A stretch of DNA of 64,000 bases, taken from positions 3,134,043 through 3,198,042 of the forward strand of contig NC_068358.1 in NCBI RefSeq assembly GCF_020536995.1, in the 5' to 3' direction. The DNA is from Dreissena polymorpha. Lineage: Eukaryota; Mollusca; Bivalvia; Myida; Dreissenidae. The notes under the pieces are model-generated. The model did not search any database. It was not told where the DNA came from and saw only the letters and a program-made list of their open reading frames with translations. This document shows positions 11,020 to 23,554 of the stretch, in pieces (the stretch's first letter is position 1; the number at the start of each line of letters is the position of its first letter). The translations under genes and the position numbers were made by a program.

Positions 11020-14000
11020 CAGTGTTAAATAGAATTTTCATTTATTCATTTACTTTATTTTTTTTTATGTTTCTAAACGATTACGTCCAAGTAACTTCAA
11101 CAATGCCGAAGGCCAAAGCAAAGAGTAAGCGAGCCACGGATTACATGATGGAACTTGAAAACCTTGCAGAAAAAGTATCAAAGCGTAGGCGACAAGGAAA
11201 ATGTCCTGAGAGTGTTAGTCCGGTTGTGGAATCGGTTACTGGCAGTTGGTCATCTGGTGCAGCGCTAGGCCCTGGACCATCAAGTGCAGAGGCAGTCCCT
11301 GGTGCTAGTACACACGCTACAGAGTAAGCCCCTGGGTCATGTATTGAGTTGATCCCCGACGCAACAGCTCCAGAGGTGCCAGTTTGCGTGGAGGCTTACC
11401 CAGGTAATGGACGTGTGGTCTTTTGATTTTGACACTAACCCAATACCAATTGCATGTGTTAACAACCAGTTGGGTTTGCATGTATCACTTGACATTAAAA
11501 ATAAGATTATTTCAGGAATGTACATAGGTATGGCTTTACTATTAGAGACTCAACCAGGGGAACATGTGCGTGGTTTGAACATCAGTCCATCTTGGCAGTT
11601 GGTTATCAAACCACTTGAGACTTCAAAATCAATAAATACAATTGAAGCGTGGTCAGACGCATTTCTAGTATATGCTAGTAGCTTTTTAATAGCACATCCT
11701 CACAAGACGCAGGAGTAAATCAAGTACATGAGTACAATTAGAACTGTGGCAAGAAGGTATGCAGGACTGGGTTGGAAAGCCTATGCCCAGCAGTTCCGTT
11801 TGCGCCTTGCGGTTGATCCTACTAGTAAAATTGATTATGAGCTATGGTTGCTATATGTGGGCCATTCTATGCAGTGGGCAGGTGCGGGAAGAGTCATGAT
11901 AAGAAAATGTTATGATTTTAATTACAGCAGGTGTGCGAGGGATCCTTGTCCGTATAGGCATAATTGTCTTAGTTGTAATGGTAATCATCCTTCTTATATG
12001 TGTAGGTCTGCTTTTGGCGGAGCGGAGGTTCAGGGAAATGGGGGATTCTTGCCAAGCAGGGTCCTTGCTCCCCATGACCCGCGTTTGGCTGGGGCTAGAC
12101 CGGGTTTCAGACCAAGACAACCTAACGCCAACATGAGAAAATATTTGTTTAAGTCTGGGAAAATCAGCGAAAAATACTGATGTGCTCATTTCATATTTGA
12201 ACATTTATACAAATAGACAAAATGCCGAAATACAGTCCAACCTGTCCCAGCGACCACCTTTTAATAGAGACCACCTGTCCATAAAGACCACAACGATTTC
12301 CTCGCGAACAATTTCACTAAATATTGTACCTGCGAATAAAGCCCACCTGCGAACAAAGACCAAGGACCGTCATTTTACATTCCCAAATGTCCATTTTGAT
12401 ACCTAACAAAGACCCCTTCAATCATAACAATCAACGATTTCGCAACTTTCAATAACAAAAATGGCCACTATCACGCTGTGATAGTCACGTGATAACTATG
12501 TAACCAGTAGACTCGTCGGTCGCTATGGAGATACTGGCAAGTGAAAGTTTACTGCACTCGATAGCAGTTCATTGTTTACTTAACACACAGTGCTAATTGG
12601 TAGCCGCCTGCTTTTTTATGCATTTATCAGTTTGTCGAAAGTGTAAGAAGTTGCCTTTGTATTTTTGTGACTCGTGATTAATGTACTTATTGCCGAAAAT
12701 ATCAAACAAAAGTTTGGGGCTTTCATTAACTTATTTAGGAAATTTACGGTTCGTTACAATTACAATGCCAATTTCAAACATACATTTTGATATTAATTCC
12801 TTTCTTAAATTTCTCCGTGATAAGACGTGTACAGATTATCGATACGAATTTGTCAGTTAAAGTACATATTCATGTATGTTAATAGTTATTTATACATGAT
12901 ATGATTAATGAAATAAATAATACAAACATTAGGAAATTGAAATAATAAATATAAAATCAAATCTATGTTTTCAATCCTTCATGACATTATACATGCATTA
13001 GTATTCAACCATTTAAGCAATAGATCACATACATAGATAAGGTACCTGTTAAAATCCTACTAGCATATTTTTCAAAGTTTCAATCGACCCTGTGAATAAA
13101 GACCACATGTGAACAAAGACCACAACAACCAAATCCCTTAAGTGGTCTTTATTACCAGGTTAGACTTTACTTAAAGAGGGATTTTTGAAAGGCTTTCGTC
13201 TTGGGTTTACCGGGCCAAGGGTTTCAACGGATGCATGTAATTTGAAGTCCGCACGTTTGTGTTCAAATTTTAAAAAGCAAAAAAAAAAAACAATGAGGTT
13301 GCGGCTGGTAGATTGGTGGGCTCGTTTAAGTATTCTCCAATAGAAAATTAAAATATTTGGCCTGTTGGCCTAGTTCCAAAATCGTATGGATCATGGCGGC
13401 TTATTACACATTTGTCTAAAAGGAGGTAGTGTTAATGATGAAATAAGTGATGATCTTAGTAGTGTGAATTTTACCTCAGTTAATACAGTGGTAGATAGGA
13501 TTTGTAAGCTTGGGTTTAATACCGAAATGGCCAAACGTGACATAAAATCAGCATTTCGGCTGTTACCTATTTGTCCAGACGATTTCTGTTTGTTGGGCTT
13601 GAAGAATAATGAAGGTAATATTGACATAAATAAATTTTTGCCAATGGTTTGCAGAGTATGTTGTGCACTGTTTGAGAAGTTTGCTACATTCTTGCAGTGT
13701 TTAGTTACTTATGTTGCAAAAAGGGACTCCTTGGATCATTATTTAGATGACTTATTTTTTGCATGGGCTGACCATACGGGGCATTGTAGTGATCTTGTTG
13801 GTACATTCGCACAGGTGTGTAGCTTGCTGGGGGTCCCTATTGCTGAGGAGAAATCAGTTGGTTAAGGGTTAACATTTTAGGATTAGAGCTGGATTCAGTT
13901 TATATGATTATACGGATCCCGTTCCTTAAGGTTGAGGAGTTGCGGGTAGCTATAATGCATGTTCCTCAGAGAAGGAAGGTTACGCTAAGGGAATTTCAGT

Positions 14001-14770
14001 CGCTGGTTGGTAATTTGTCGTTTTTCTGTCAGGCTATAAGGTCAGGAAGACTTTCTTGCGTAGGTGCTATGATGCGATGGTCAATGCAAAACATCCACAT
14101 CATAGATTACGTATGACAGAGGCAATTAAGCTCGATTTAGATATGTGGCTTATTTTTTTTAGAAACAAATGCTTTAACGCATATCTCTCCGGACTCATGG
14201 TCAGACAGCAGCGTTATACAAATATTATCAGACAGTGCAGGTGCCATTGATCTTCGATGTGACTGTTTGTTTAATGGAGGTTGGTCATTTTTCCCTGGCC
14301 TAAACAATGGGGTTCGGTTATGAAAGATATCACATTTTAAGAAAAGTTCCCTGTGATTCTTAGCCTGTGCCTATGGGCAGGAAAGTTGCATCAAAGGACA
14401 GTTTTACTCCGCATAGATAATGAAGCTTTTGTTATGGTTATCAATAAGCAAACATCAAAGTCAAAAAGGCTCATGCAGCTAGTGAGGGCATTTGTTATGT
14501 TAGTTATGGGATTTGGTATCGTAGTTAAGTCTTTGCATATTTCTACTCATGTTATTTCAATACCCGATTCTATTTTTCGTAAACAATCGGACAGATTCCG
14601 GAAGATATGTCCAGATGCACACCAAGAGCCATGTCAGATACAAGCACGTTTCCACTCTGATATCTAGTCTGAGCGATTGTTAAAGGCGGCATTTGCAGTT
14701 AATACAATGAAAGCTTACAACAATGGATTTCAACGATTTGAAAACTTCAGAAGGAAATATAATTTATAAT
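11020..14770 (+). mobile_element. DIRS-type (tyrosine-recombinase) retrotransposon fossil, broken
   Basis: Parts are recognised in order on the plus strand. First is a Gag-like region (about 11.1-12.15 kb) ending in a Cys/His-rich segment with CYDFNYSRC and CPYRHNCLSCNGNHPSYMC. Next is a reverse transcriptase (about 13.39-13.86 kb) with AKRDIKSAFRLLP and the YLDD active site. Then comes an RNase H/connection region (about 14.35-14.66 kb) with LLRIDNEAFVMVIN. Only the very start of a tyrosine recombinase is visible near 14.7 kb. The fossil is broken in many places and looks old. Terminal repeats were not identified, so both ends are approximate. Another element sits inside it at 12233-13167. 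Family assignment rests on the Gag Cys/His pattern and the YLDD context. Confidence 0.75.
12233..13167. mobile_element. pogo/Tigger-like non-autonomous DNA transposon nested in the DIRS fossil
   Basis: The ends are inverted repeats: the left starts CAGTCCAACCTG, and the right, read inward on the other strand, starts AAGTCTAACCTG. Each is followed by related GACCAC words (several AAGACCAC copies at both ends). The element is flanked by TA at 12231-12232 and 13168-13169, as expected for Tc1/mariner-pogo insertions. It is about 935 bp with no coding region. CAGT...AACCT termini are typical of pogo/Tigger elements. Confidence 0.65.
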
Positions 14771-14951
14771 TAATTTTGCCCCCAAACTTAAGAGCAAATA
14801 GTCATGTATCATCTTGATTATCATTGATTGGTTTGTACCACTTCACAGTTTGTTTGTACGTGAAAGCGGTCGGTTTTCAATGTAAAATAAGGAACGTTTC
14901 AGATGTTTCTACGTATTACGTTATTGAGAAGGCTTTTACTTACTTTCATTT

Positions 14952-15195
14952 AGGACCAGTTCGACATATGAGCTTGCGTTGGGTGTTATCACTCTTAGTT
15001 TTCAATGTCATAACTAAATGTGTTCAATACAAAAGTATAATGACTTTGTAGTTCTTTTTAAACAAGACATGGAATTCAAAACTGCCTTCAAAAATGCTTT
15101 ACATAACAATTACTTGTTCATAATAAATTAGTAGTCCTTCTTCCCATGTTAAACAAACGTTGAAGTACCGGGTAAACATTGTCATTTTAATCCAT
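14952..15195 (-). pseudogene. N-terminal fragment of a decayed deaminase copy
   Basis: This minus-strand fragment is a close copy of the N-terminal part and leader of the decayed gene at 9905-10493. Bases 14952-15236 match 10268-10545 in the same orientation, with small indels. ATG GAT lies at 15195-15190. Nothing corresponding to the catalytic region follows; the fossil retroelement ends just to the left. It is either a partial duplication or one half of a copy separated by an insertion. Confidence 0.65.
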
Positions 15196-15239
15196 GTATG
15201 TGAACATAATCAAATAAGAACACTGCGTTGTATTTTGAA

Positions 15240-16040
15240 GATGTTTAAATCCGTTTTGTGAATATAATCAAATAAGCTATTTACACAATGGATAAAAATT
15301 GACGATTAAATAAATTAAAACGATGTATGTAATTAGATTATGTTACACACCGTGCCTTTTCTCCTTTTCTATATCAATGTATTTTTCCCATTTTATCGTA
15401 ATCAATGCATAGACCTATTCCCTTGTACATACGTTTACTGTCGTATTTACAAGACTTATAATATTGAAACAAACTGTAAATAGATCAGTTTCAAAAAGAT
15501 TGAGCCTGTATGCTTAACAAATATGATTAGATGCATTATTAAGACCCTTTTATTTGAACATACCGTGCGTTTCGCTAAAAGTTAAATTATAATTATTCAA
15601 TGTTTTAAGATAAACATTAATATACAACTAATACTAATCGGGACTTTAATGTTTAAGTTTAAAAATATTATCACAGCACACTGGTTTCTTGATCTTGACT
15701 GAGTAGTCGGTAAAAAACTGCATTAAAACATCATGAAATTATTTTTTTTTATGCCGCTTACTTTCTAGTCATATGAGTAAGAAAGTTATTCATAATTTAG
15801 TGTTTACTAGCTACGACTTTTCTTAGCGGGGGGCTGTAAGTTTGAGATCCCGCTAAAAAAATGCGTAGCGAGTGAAGTCGACATATAGAGCGAATATTTA
15901 TACGTAAAAAAAGATAATCGCTTTTCGACTGGTTGCTTCAGTCTGTTTTATTTTAAATTTAAATGAAATGTCGAAGTAAAACAATATATGTAGACCAGTC
16001 CGTAGTGTGTTTTTTTTACATTTTCCCAGTTTCGTGTTCA
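15240..16040. other. Gene-less AT-rich stretch
   Basis: I see no coding, RNA or repeat feature beyond homopolymer runs. Confidence 0.4.
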
Positions 16041-16079
16041 TTTTTAACAACATTTTACTTTTTTCGTGGGTCGGACACG

Positions 16080-16830
16080 AGTTTCGACAGTTTTGGAAAT
16101 ATAATGGGTTGCTGAAAGACATGATGACGACGCTACAAGAGTCAACCCTTCGTTCAAATTTTTTTTCTTTAAACATTATGTTGCATCTTTGATATGGACA
16201 TTTTTAAACACTTACACCACGGGATGTTAAAACACGGGTGCAATATCTATTTTAAGTAGTGTTGAATATGAGCATATGCCCGAATATATTCCGGACGTTA
16301 TCAACTAACAATATCCATTGCGATATACAAACACAAATGTACATGTATTGTTGATCGTCTGAAATATCTTGACGACATTCTCGGTGTTAAAATGTATACA
16401 TGTCCTTCATTTCCAAAGTTGTATTCCGCAAATCCACATATGTTATGCCTTGTATATTTAATATACGTTAATGATTTGTTATAAGTTTTTATATTATATT
16501 TCATGACGTAATCTTTTAAATGTTAAATTCGTTTGTTTTACACAATGCTCAATTTTATTAAGGATTGGGACATATGCGTTAACCGCAACGCTGTCAGCCA
16601 AGCCAGGGAAATTCGTTCAGGTCAAATGGTTAGGAATTGTGTCACAGAAGAAATTGGCTACATATTAAGTCCCACTTTACCATCACAATGGAAGCAAAGC
16701 TCGACGACCATTATGATCCAGCTGGCTGCTGGCGATTATGTCTGGATTACTGTATCAGTTGAAGTGAGATTGTTGGTGTGCGCCACGGCACCTACGATGA
16801 TTTCCTGGTACATTTCTCAGTTTTTTAATC
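16080..16830 (+). pseudogene. C1q-domain gene relic (plus strand)
   Basis: Two fragments resemble exons of the intact C1q gene at 42478-45300. One is at about 16080-16160 (GLLKDMMTTLQEST, matching the SILKDMLVNLQQS coiled coil). The other is at about 16560-16830 (CVNRNAVSQAR, then SSTTIMIQLAAGDYVWITV, a typical C1q strand pair). The final C1q strand appears in another frame (HGTYDDFLVHF then stop), so a frameshift lies within the last exon. The middle exon was not found. A relic is the best reading. Confidence 0.6.
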
Positions 16831-16949
16831 GATTAACAGTAACGAAACAAAAGAACAAAGTTATTTTAAAGTTTGAATTAGCCGAGTTTTGTTTTGTGTA
16901 TGAATGCATTGGAATAGCGAAACTGCATGAACATAACGTGTAAGAAAAT

Positions 16950-19296
16950 GAGGACATATGGTTTTACCTGCTTTTAGTTAAATTGTATATTTCATAGGTA
17001 TTTAAAACTGTTAATAAATATGGTAGTTTGCAAACCACAGAAAGCTTTGCATTTGTAAATTAATATTATTAAATAAAAACATATTTATATATTTGTCCCA
17101 CAAATCATGCAAATAACTACACATGTAATTTGCTATACTGACAACGCTGACATGTGCAAAACAGTTTGGAATATGTGGCTTATGGATATTTTTGACAGAA
17201 ATAATTAATGTATCTCTTTCGTTTGTGTTATTTGTTTAGTAAAATTAATTTTGCGATGCTCGTTGTATTATTTTTATTGATTAAAGTTGTGTTCAAAATG
17301 TTTGTATAAAACCTACTGCTTGTTTACAAATTTTCAAAACACGTTCAATTAGTTGAAACAATTAATATTAAATAGCATGGTTTACCACCCATGTATTCAC
17401 TTTGTAAGCGAACACAAAATATAGTTGCTCTTGCCTTAATATTAATGAAATAAGGCGACATTATGTTTTGTTGATGTCATATGGCTCGTTATGACTTACA
17501 GTGCTTTTATTATTTAATCTTTACATTCCATATCGAGTTGTACACTGAACACTATCTTCCTCAATGTACCAAGTGTGTACATACCGTTTTTACCAAACCA
17601 TTGGTAGTGTACATTACTATTCTGTTTGGAACACGTTTTCATGAGTGTTTATGTTGTCTGACATAAGAAGTATCAAATGCATTTCATACGAAAGTAAGTT
17701 TTTAAGTGAAAAGGGCTATCAGCATTCAATAGAACTTACGCCCGTTTAAAGGCCTTGTATTGGTCTCTGTGATAGACGAAAATAAAGCAAAATTAACCGT
17801 GCAGATAACTAGACGTTTTGAAGCTTTAAATCTGTCTGTACGAAAATTTTGTTATTGTTATAACAAGCTCGTACTCTTCATTATAAATGTCACTTATTTA
17901 TACATACATATATCAAATGCAAGTACATGTATCAACTTGAGAGGTTCTCGTATTTAAACTGATTTATTTGAAATGAATGTACGTGAAGGGTTAACACGTA
18001 TGTGGTTCTGTAATTCGTTAACAATTTTCTACAACTCGTACATGTTTACACAAATGATAAGGCAATATACAATCGTGGCAAATATAATAAAATATGAGAT
18101 TCAACATGACTGCCTTTTATTCTAACAAAACACCTGACAAATACCTGATTGCTATTTCTTAATGGCAGCATATGCTAACAAAATTATGAATACATTTGCA
18201 TTACGTAAATCAATATAAAAATGTACTAACGCTGAAGTACCTCAACATTATTATATAGTTGTTTTACATTAAATTATGAATGAAGTCAAAACCACAATTG
18301 CTGGACAAAAATAATTACAAATTATCAAAACGACAGGCGGACAGGCCAAACGTCCTTACATATAACTTCAATATGTAAATGTATAATCAAATCACATATA
18401 TTGCGTAAAGTGATCACCGACTGTCTTTCAGAGTTAAGAGTTAATTTCAACATATATAAGGTTTCAAGCCCATGCGTACACACATATTACAAGACAATAT
18501 ATTCACAGATGGTATAAGATTGTTTTTATATTAAGTAGATGGATAAATAAATACAAGTACAGAAACTGTTGCTAATATAAGTCAGCTCTCAGTTTAAAAG
18601 CTATAAAACAAAAATTGATGTATTGCGTACAGTGTTTAAATTGTCAGCCTGTCACAGGTAAATACACTCGGTCATGTTTAATTTGTACAATAATATTTAC
18701 GAAAACAATTAAATTTAGGGCATTCAAGAATACTATGAAATTCGTTCTCAAGAACGTTAGTGTTTGCATTTTGTGTTTTGAAACGGTATCGTTTCAGACT
18801 TGTATTATCTGCTGCTTCGACTTCAAGTCTCTATGCAGTAGTCTGAGCAATTGCTTATACAGATTTTAATTTTAAGAAGATAAATGTAGTTGGCGTTAAT
18901 GGACTATGATTTAAAGAAATGACATGTAAGAAAATCATTTGGAAGTAAAAATGTACCATGCATAATTTTTACGGTCCCAGTTTTATTTGTATGATCACAC
19001 GCTTCATATGGATCAGACCTTACAACATGTATCTGGGTTCAACATAATTTTAAACAGTAAAGAAAACAAAGCCATAAAGAAGATAATTAATTATAAATGA
19101 ATCGTTAGTTTAACATAATGCATCCAAAATGTTCAACTGTCGATCTCTGTCGATACATCCTCGTCAGAATTTACTTGATACAACCGGAAGTACTCGAACA
19201 CACTGAAAAGTCAGATTTGTGTTATGTATAAAGAAATAAAATAAGGAAAACATATACAATCCAACCGAATGATCGATATGATTAGAATCTGGAATA
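16950..19296. other. Gene-less AT-rich stretch
   Basis: Only short open frames without recognisable motifs (for example 17481-17666 and 18615-18869). No RNA gene or strong repeat was seen. Confidence 0.4.
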
Positions 19297-19301
19297 CTTA
19301 A

Positions 19302-19735
19302 AGTGATATTATGGGCATTTTTCATTGTTGAATTGAGCTAAAAAGAATTAACAGGTCAAAAAAGTTAGTTAAAATATGATTACTGACCAATTTCTGAAAC
19401 TCATCTTGCTTCCAGTTGTTTATAAAAAATATAAATTATATTCGATATTTTACATGACTGGTGAGTCATGTAAGCCGAAATGATCCGTAAAACAAAATAG
19501 TGTCTTTGTGTTGTATGAACGAATCTGCACTAAAACGTAATTTAGAATCACATCGTCAGTTGTCAAAACGAAAGTGCGGTTGCTATTCAAATGTATTATT
19601 TTTCTCTTTCCGGGATATTGTTTTAGTATGTTGATGCTGAATTGACAAATTTAAGTGTATATGCAGAGAAAACACCAAAAATAAACAACGAATGCGATAG
19701 ACACCTATAAACTGCGAGATGCCCATAATATCACT
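19302..19735. mobile_element. TTAA-flanked MITE, copy 1
   Basis: Terminal inverted repeats AGTGATATTATGGGC and GCCCATAATATCACT are flanked on both sides by TTAA (19298-19301 and 19736-19739). The element is about 434 bp, without coding capacity. The same element in opposite orientation is at 54150-54595. Shared internal landmarks include CCGAAATGATCCGTAAAACA and TTCCGGGATAT. TTAA targets are typical of piggyBac-type transposition. Confidence 0.8.
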
Positions 19736-19739
19736 TTAA

Positions 19740-20590
19740 ATAATCACACATATTACATAATTCACACTTCATTAGGTTCCGCGTTTTATTAGAATTGTTT
19801 TGAGTTTGTAAAATGTTTTGGCAAATAATAACTAGTAATACAAAGGAAAGTCACCGCGATGTATATAACTGATATCCCCCGACATGACAGCTTGAGATTT
19901 ATTGCTTTCTTAAAATGAATATGGACTTTAACTGACCTGTCATGCCAAGCTGTTGTATTCCTGACCATTCCGATCGCCTCTATATTATATGCTGCGGTCA
20001 ATTGTCCGTTCATCTTATTTAGTTTGTTGCACGCGCACTTTTTCGTTCAAAAGTACTTGTCCAATACACTGGAGATGGGCGAGGTGGGGGTGGGTCACAT
20101 AAATGATCATTCATCTTTAACATCCGATTCGTCTCTTGCCTCATTTACATTTTCGCATGTAATCTTGTCTGTCGAATTCTGTTTTGTTACTCTTAATAGA
20201 ACGGAAAACGGTATTTAGTCATTTACATTTCACCATTTTTGTATGATATTATTGTACTTCAATCTTAAGAAGATGAAGGAAAATTGTTTATTTCTTTTTT
20301 GTATTAGTTTAAAATGATGCTTTCGAAATAATGATCTAACTTAGTGAGCTAGTTGGTCAGACAAATTTAAAGTTTGTACTATTTTGATTTCTGTACACAA
20401 TAAATGATTTAAAGAAGACAACTATGTGAAACCATTTAAATTAACACATCAGCAACATTTAAACATACACCATTCCCTATATGACCTTACAGTTCGACAT
20501 CATCTCGTCATTACTAATTGTCAAATATTACTCATTCGTTATTGTTTTGTCTTGTTACTATTGATTTTAAATAAAACAAAGAAATTTTAA
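19740..20590. other. Gene-less AT-rich stretch
   Basis: Nothing recognisable was seen except a (T/A)-rich segment near 20590-20615, which could hold the polyadenylation signal of the minus-strand deaminase gene to the right. Confidence 0.35.
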
Positions 20591-20800
20591 CCCTTTTATT
20601 TATTATCGCTGGCATAAAATCAACATAATCAATAAAATCGACATCACATACCTCGTACATCTTTCGTATCCGTCGTATTTTTTTAAGAAATAATCCACTT
20701 TTCCAAACTCAAACACTTGGTGCAATCTTTGTTTTGCTTTGACAAATCATTCGAATAAAACATTCACAATACAGACAATGTATTTATAATCATTTAATGA

Positions 20801-21586
20801 TCAACATATCCTTATACATTTCGCCATGGGTTGTTTTGCACTCAATAAATGACTAGATAGAACGGATATAATTCCATTCTCCTCCTTCATTCTTTGTTGA
20901 GATTGTTGAAGTATTATCATGTATTTGAACAAGCAACACATTTGAGTAGTCCACTGTTCCCGGGGTATATGTCTAACCTGAATTCCAGATTCCCGAAGAG
21001 TTTTTAATGCTTTTTCACAATTGCTTTTGAAAAACACATCCGTGTATCCCACCAATACATTATAACCCGTTTTTCTGACAAACTGTTTAAGTAGCCCGGC
21101 ACAAAAGTGTGAAGGTATAGTACAAGGCACATAGTGGCTGTAAATAAGCAGGTATGGTCTCGTAGAATCACCAAACTGTTCCCTAAATGATAACTCCATG
21201 TCCTGTAAAAATGTATTGCAATCATCATTAACTGTCTGTGTATTGCTGGTGTTGTTTTTTTTGCGAATTTCTCCGTCTGGATCTAAAAGTCTAGCTTCCC
21301 CATGGTTACAATTGTTCCGCAAATATATTGATCTTCCTTTCATAAAATAACCATCGGGTATTGGTAACTGATCGACTGGTTTAGTAGCCAACACATGTAT
21401 GTACTGTTTGAAATTTTCCATAACAGAGAAGTCTTTTAAGACAAGTTCTTGTTCTGAAAAAAGACAAGCCATAAGAAATTGCTTTTTATTATCTTGTGCT
21501 GTAATCGTTTGAACTAAGCTGTTAGCCATGCTTCCCATATGATACAATTGTTGTAGCGCTTCGTAAAGCATGTCGTTTGAATCCAT
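20801..21586 (-). CDS. AID/APOBEC-like zinc-dependent deaminase (intact, intronless)
   Basis: A 261-residue open frame, clearly paralogous to 8476-9336: both start MDSND and share KQFLMACLFSEQEL, YLRNNCNHGEARLLDPDG and FGDST. Proposed catalytic residues are His95 and Glu97 (HGE), with Cys155 and Cys162 in PCTIPSHFC. Strand NVLVGYTDVFF, helix EKALKTLRESG and strand IQVRHI then complete the deaminase core. YSHYVPC replaces the SWSPC of AID. The C-terminal 45 or so residues (Gln-rich then Leu-rich, ending KCIRIC) share nothing with the tail of the sister gene. No signal peptide or membrane segment. It stands about 11.5 kb from the next intact copy on the same strand. The likely role is polynucleotide or nucleotide deamination; substrate and cell compartment cannot be told. 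Confidence 0.85.
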   Translation of the reverse strand: MDSNDMLYEALQQLYHMGSMANSLVQTITAQDNKKQFLMACLFSEQELVLKDFSVMENFKQYIHVLATKPVDQLPIPDGYFMKGRSIYLRNNCNHGEARLLDPDGEIRKKNNTSNTQTVNDDCNTFLQDMELSFREQFGDSTRPYLLIYSHYVPCTIPSHFCAGLLKQFVRKTGYNVLVGYTDVFFKSNCEKALKTLRESGIQVRHIPREQWTTQMCCLFKYMIILQQSQQRMKEENGIISVLSSHLLSAKQPMAKCIRIC

Positions 21587-21589
21587 TTT

Positions 21590-23150
21590 AGTTTCGCAAG
21601 ACTATTAAAAGTTGTCATATTAAATTCTATATAATATCATTTATAAATAGAATTTCGAAATTTTTTATGACTCATACATATCATTTTACAAAGAAAATAC
21701 AAGTTATTGGATGAAGTAGTATAACTTTTAATTGGGTTTCTAAATAATGTGAAGTGTATTGTTTACGGTGGGATTTCGAGTTTATCTTTAGATCGACTAA
21801 AACAAACTGGAAAACCAGATCAAGGTGTGCACTACACGTAAAGATAAATACTCGAATGTACATGTTTGTTAACAACAATTGTCAGATGGTATTTACCTGT
21901 CTATCTGTAAACATGTCACTCCCGATATAATGATGTAAAGTATACAGTTAACTCATTTGTAAGATTAAATATAATTCTGTCGATGCATTCGTAGTAAGAT
22001 ATCACATAATGCAATAATATATAGTAACAATCTAAGGTAGGAATTATACATATACAATATTATGTTTGGTGGATTAATGAAGGTCCGAAGAACAACATAT
22101 AAATAAAACGTGAACGTGGAACTCGACTAAGTCTATAAGTTTTTATCACAATATATGTACTACACATATATTCAGGTATTTAGATAATAGTAAAACAATG
22201 ACCGTGTAGAGCGACATTAAAATGAATATTACATTGAACAAAAAATCAATACATTTTGACAGAATAAGTATATATACAAAGATACGACAATTGGGATAGT
22301 AAACAATATCACAAATGAATTTTTTGTGAAAAAGAATTATGAAATCTTGAAATACAAGATTTAGTGTCCGATGTCAGACTTTATTTTCAGTTAGAGTGCT
22401 GCAGCCAATTGTATAAATATGGAAAACTCTTATCCAGCGGATAACTTTTGGTTATCTTCAATTTTAGGATATATTTTTGGTTAGCGATTGTCTGAACAAA
22501 TAGTTATCCTAACAGGTGCACGTTTTGGTTAAGTTTTGGATAAGATTTAGCCAAGGTATTTTACTTCGGTTATCTTCATCCGAAGAAAGAACGCAATGGC
22601 AAAGTGGTTGACATTGAAAAAGCGAACGCTTGACGGCCATGAAAATTTCGACGAATTGACAGATTTACGGAATCTGACGGCCCTGGCGAAATACAACGAC
22701 GATTTAGATGTACAACTGTGAACATCGACTGCATATAGAAATACTGATCGGACATATACTTGACAGACCGACTGGACGGAATCAACCATTTACACCGATG
22801 CAGCAAATATTGATATCACTGAGATTTTATACTTCCGGATTTGTTGTTTTTTTGCAATTAATAGGGGATACTTTTGTGGTGTACATTGCCACGGTTTCAC
22901 GGGTCGTGACCAGTGTACCTGACGAACTGTGTGACCTGAAAGACAGAATAACAAAATTCCCGACGAAGAACAAACTTAAATAAATTATTAAAGCGGGTAT
23001 ATACGATCTTGTCAAATATTTATTAATTAATATAAAATGTGTAGAAAAAACTTATTATACATATATTTCAATATAAACTAAAATAAAAGTTAAGAAGAAC
23101 AGGTGTCGAAAAATGCTAAATAAGCCAGATATTTAATTCTGAAATCGAAA
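21590..23150. other. Gene-less stretch with a small unidentified open frame
   Basis: A plus-strand frame from ATG 22596 (MAKWLTLKKRTLDGHENFDE...) runs about 42 codons; it is charged but unrecognised. Short GGTTATC and GGATAA words recur at 22430-22580. Nothing else was seen. Confidence 0.3.
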
Positions 23151-23159
23151 AGGGCTGTA

Positions 23160-23310
23160 CAGCCAAATTCGCCAGCATGTGTATCATGCATGTACGATGC
23201 GAATCTAAATTTAGTTCAACGGTTCATTTGAAATTCCTGCAGTGATTCCTGCAGTGATATCGATTCATACGACACAAAAACACTTACTAAAAAGACGAAT
23301 GCATAGGTTA
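23160..23310. repeat. Diverged relic of the TTAA-flanked MITE family
   Basis: Words such as ATGTACGATGCGAATCTAAA and CATACGACACAAAAACAC match the interior of the copy at 54150-54595. No termini were found, so this is a partial, older copy. Confidence 0.45.
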
Positions 23311-23554
23311 TTGTAGGAAAATATGTACGAATTATCTTCGTCACAATCGGCTCGGGGCGCTAATTTGTATTTGCTGCATTTTATGAAATTCGTCTTAAAT
23401 GTATCATTTTTTGTGCATATTGTGTGTTATTATAACATATTTGTATCAATATATTACAATTCAACACATATAAAAATCGTATAATCTCGCTTTAAACAGA
23501 TTTGTTTTCAAAATCGCTGGGTTTCTATCCGTAATTGTGGCGATTCACGGGACC

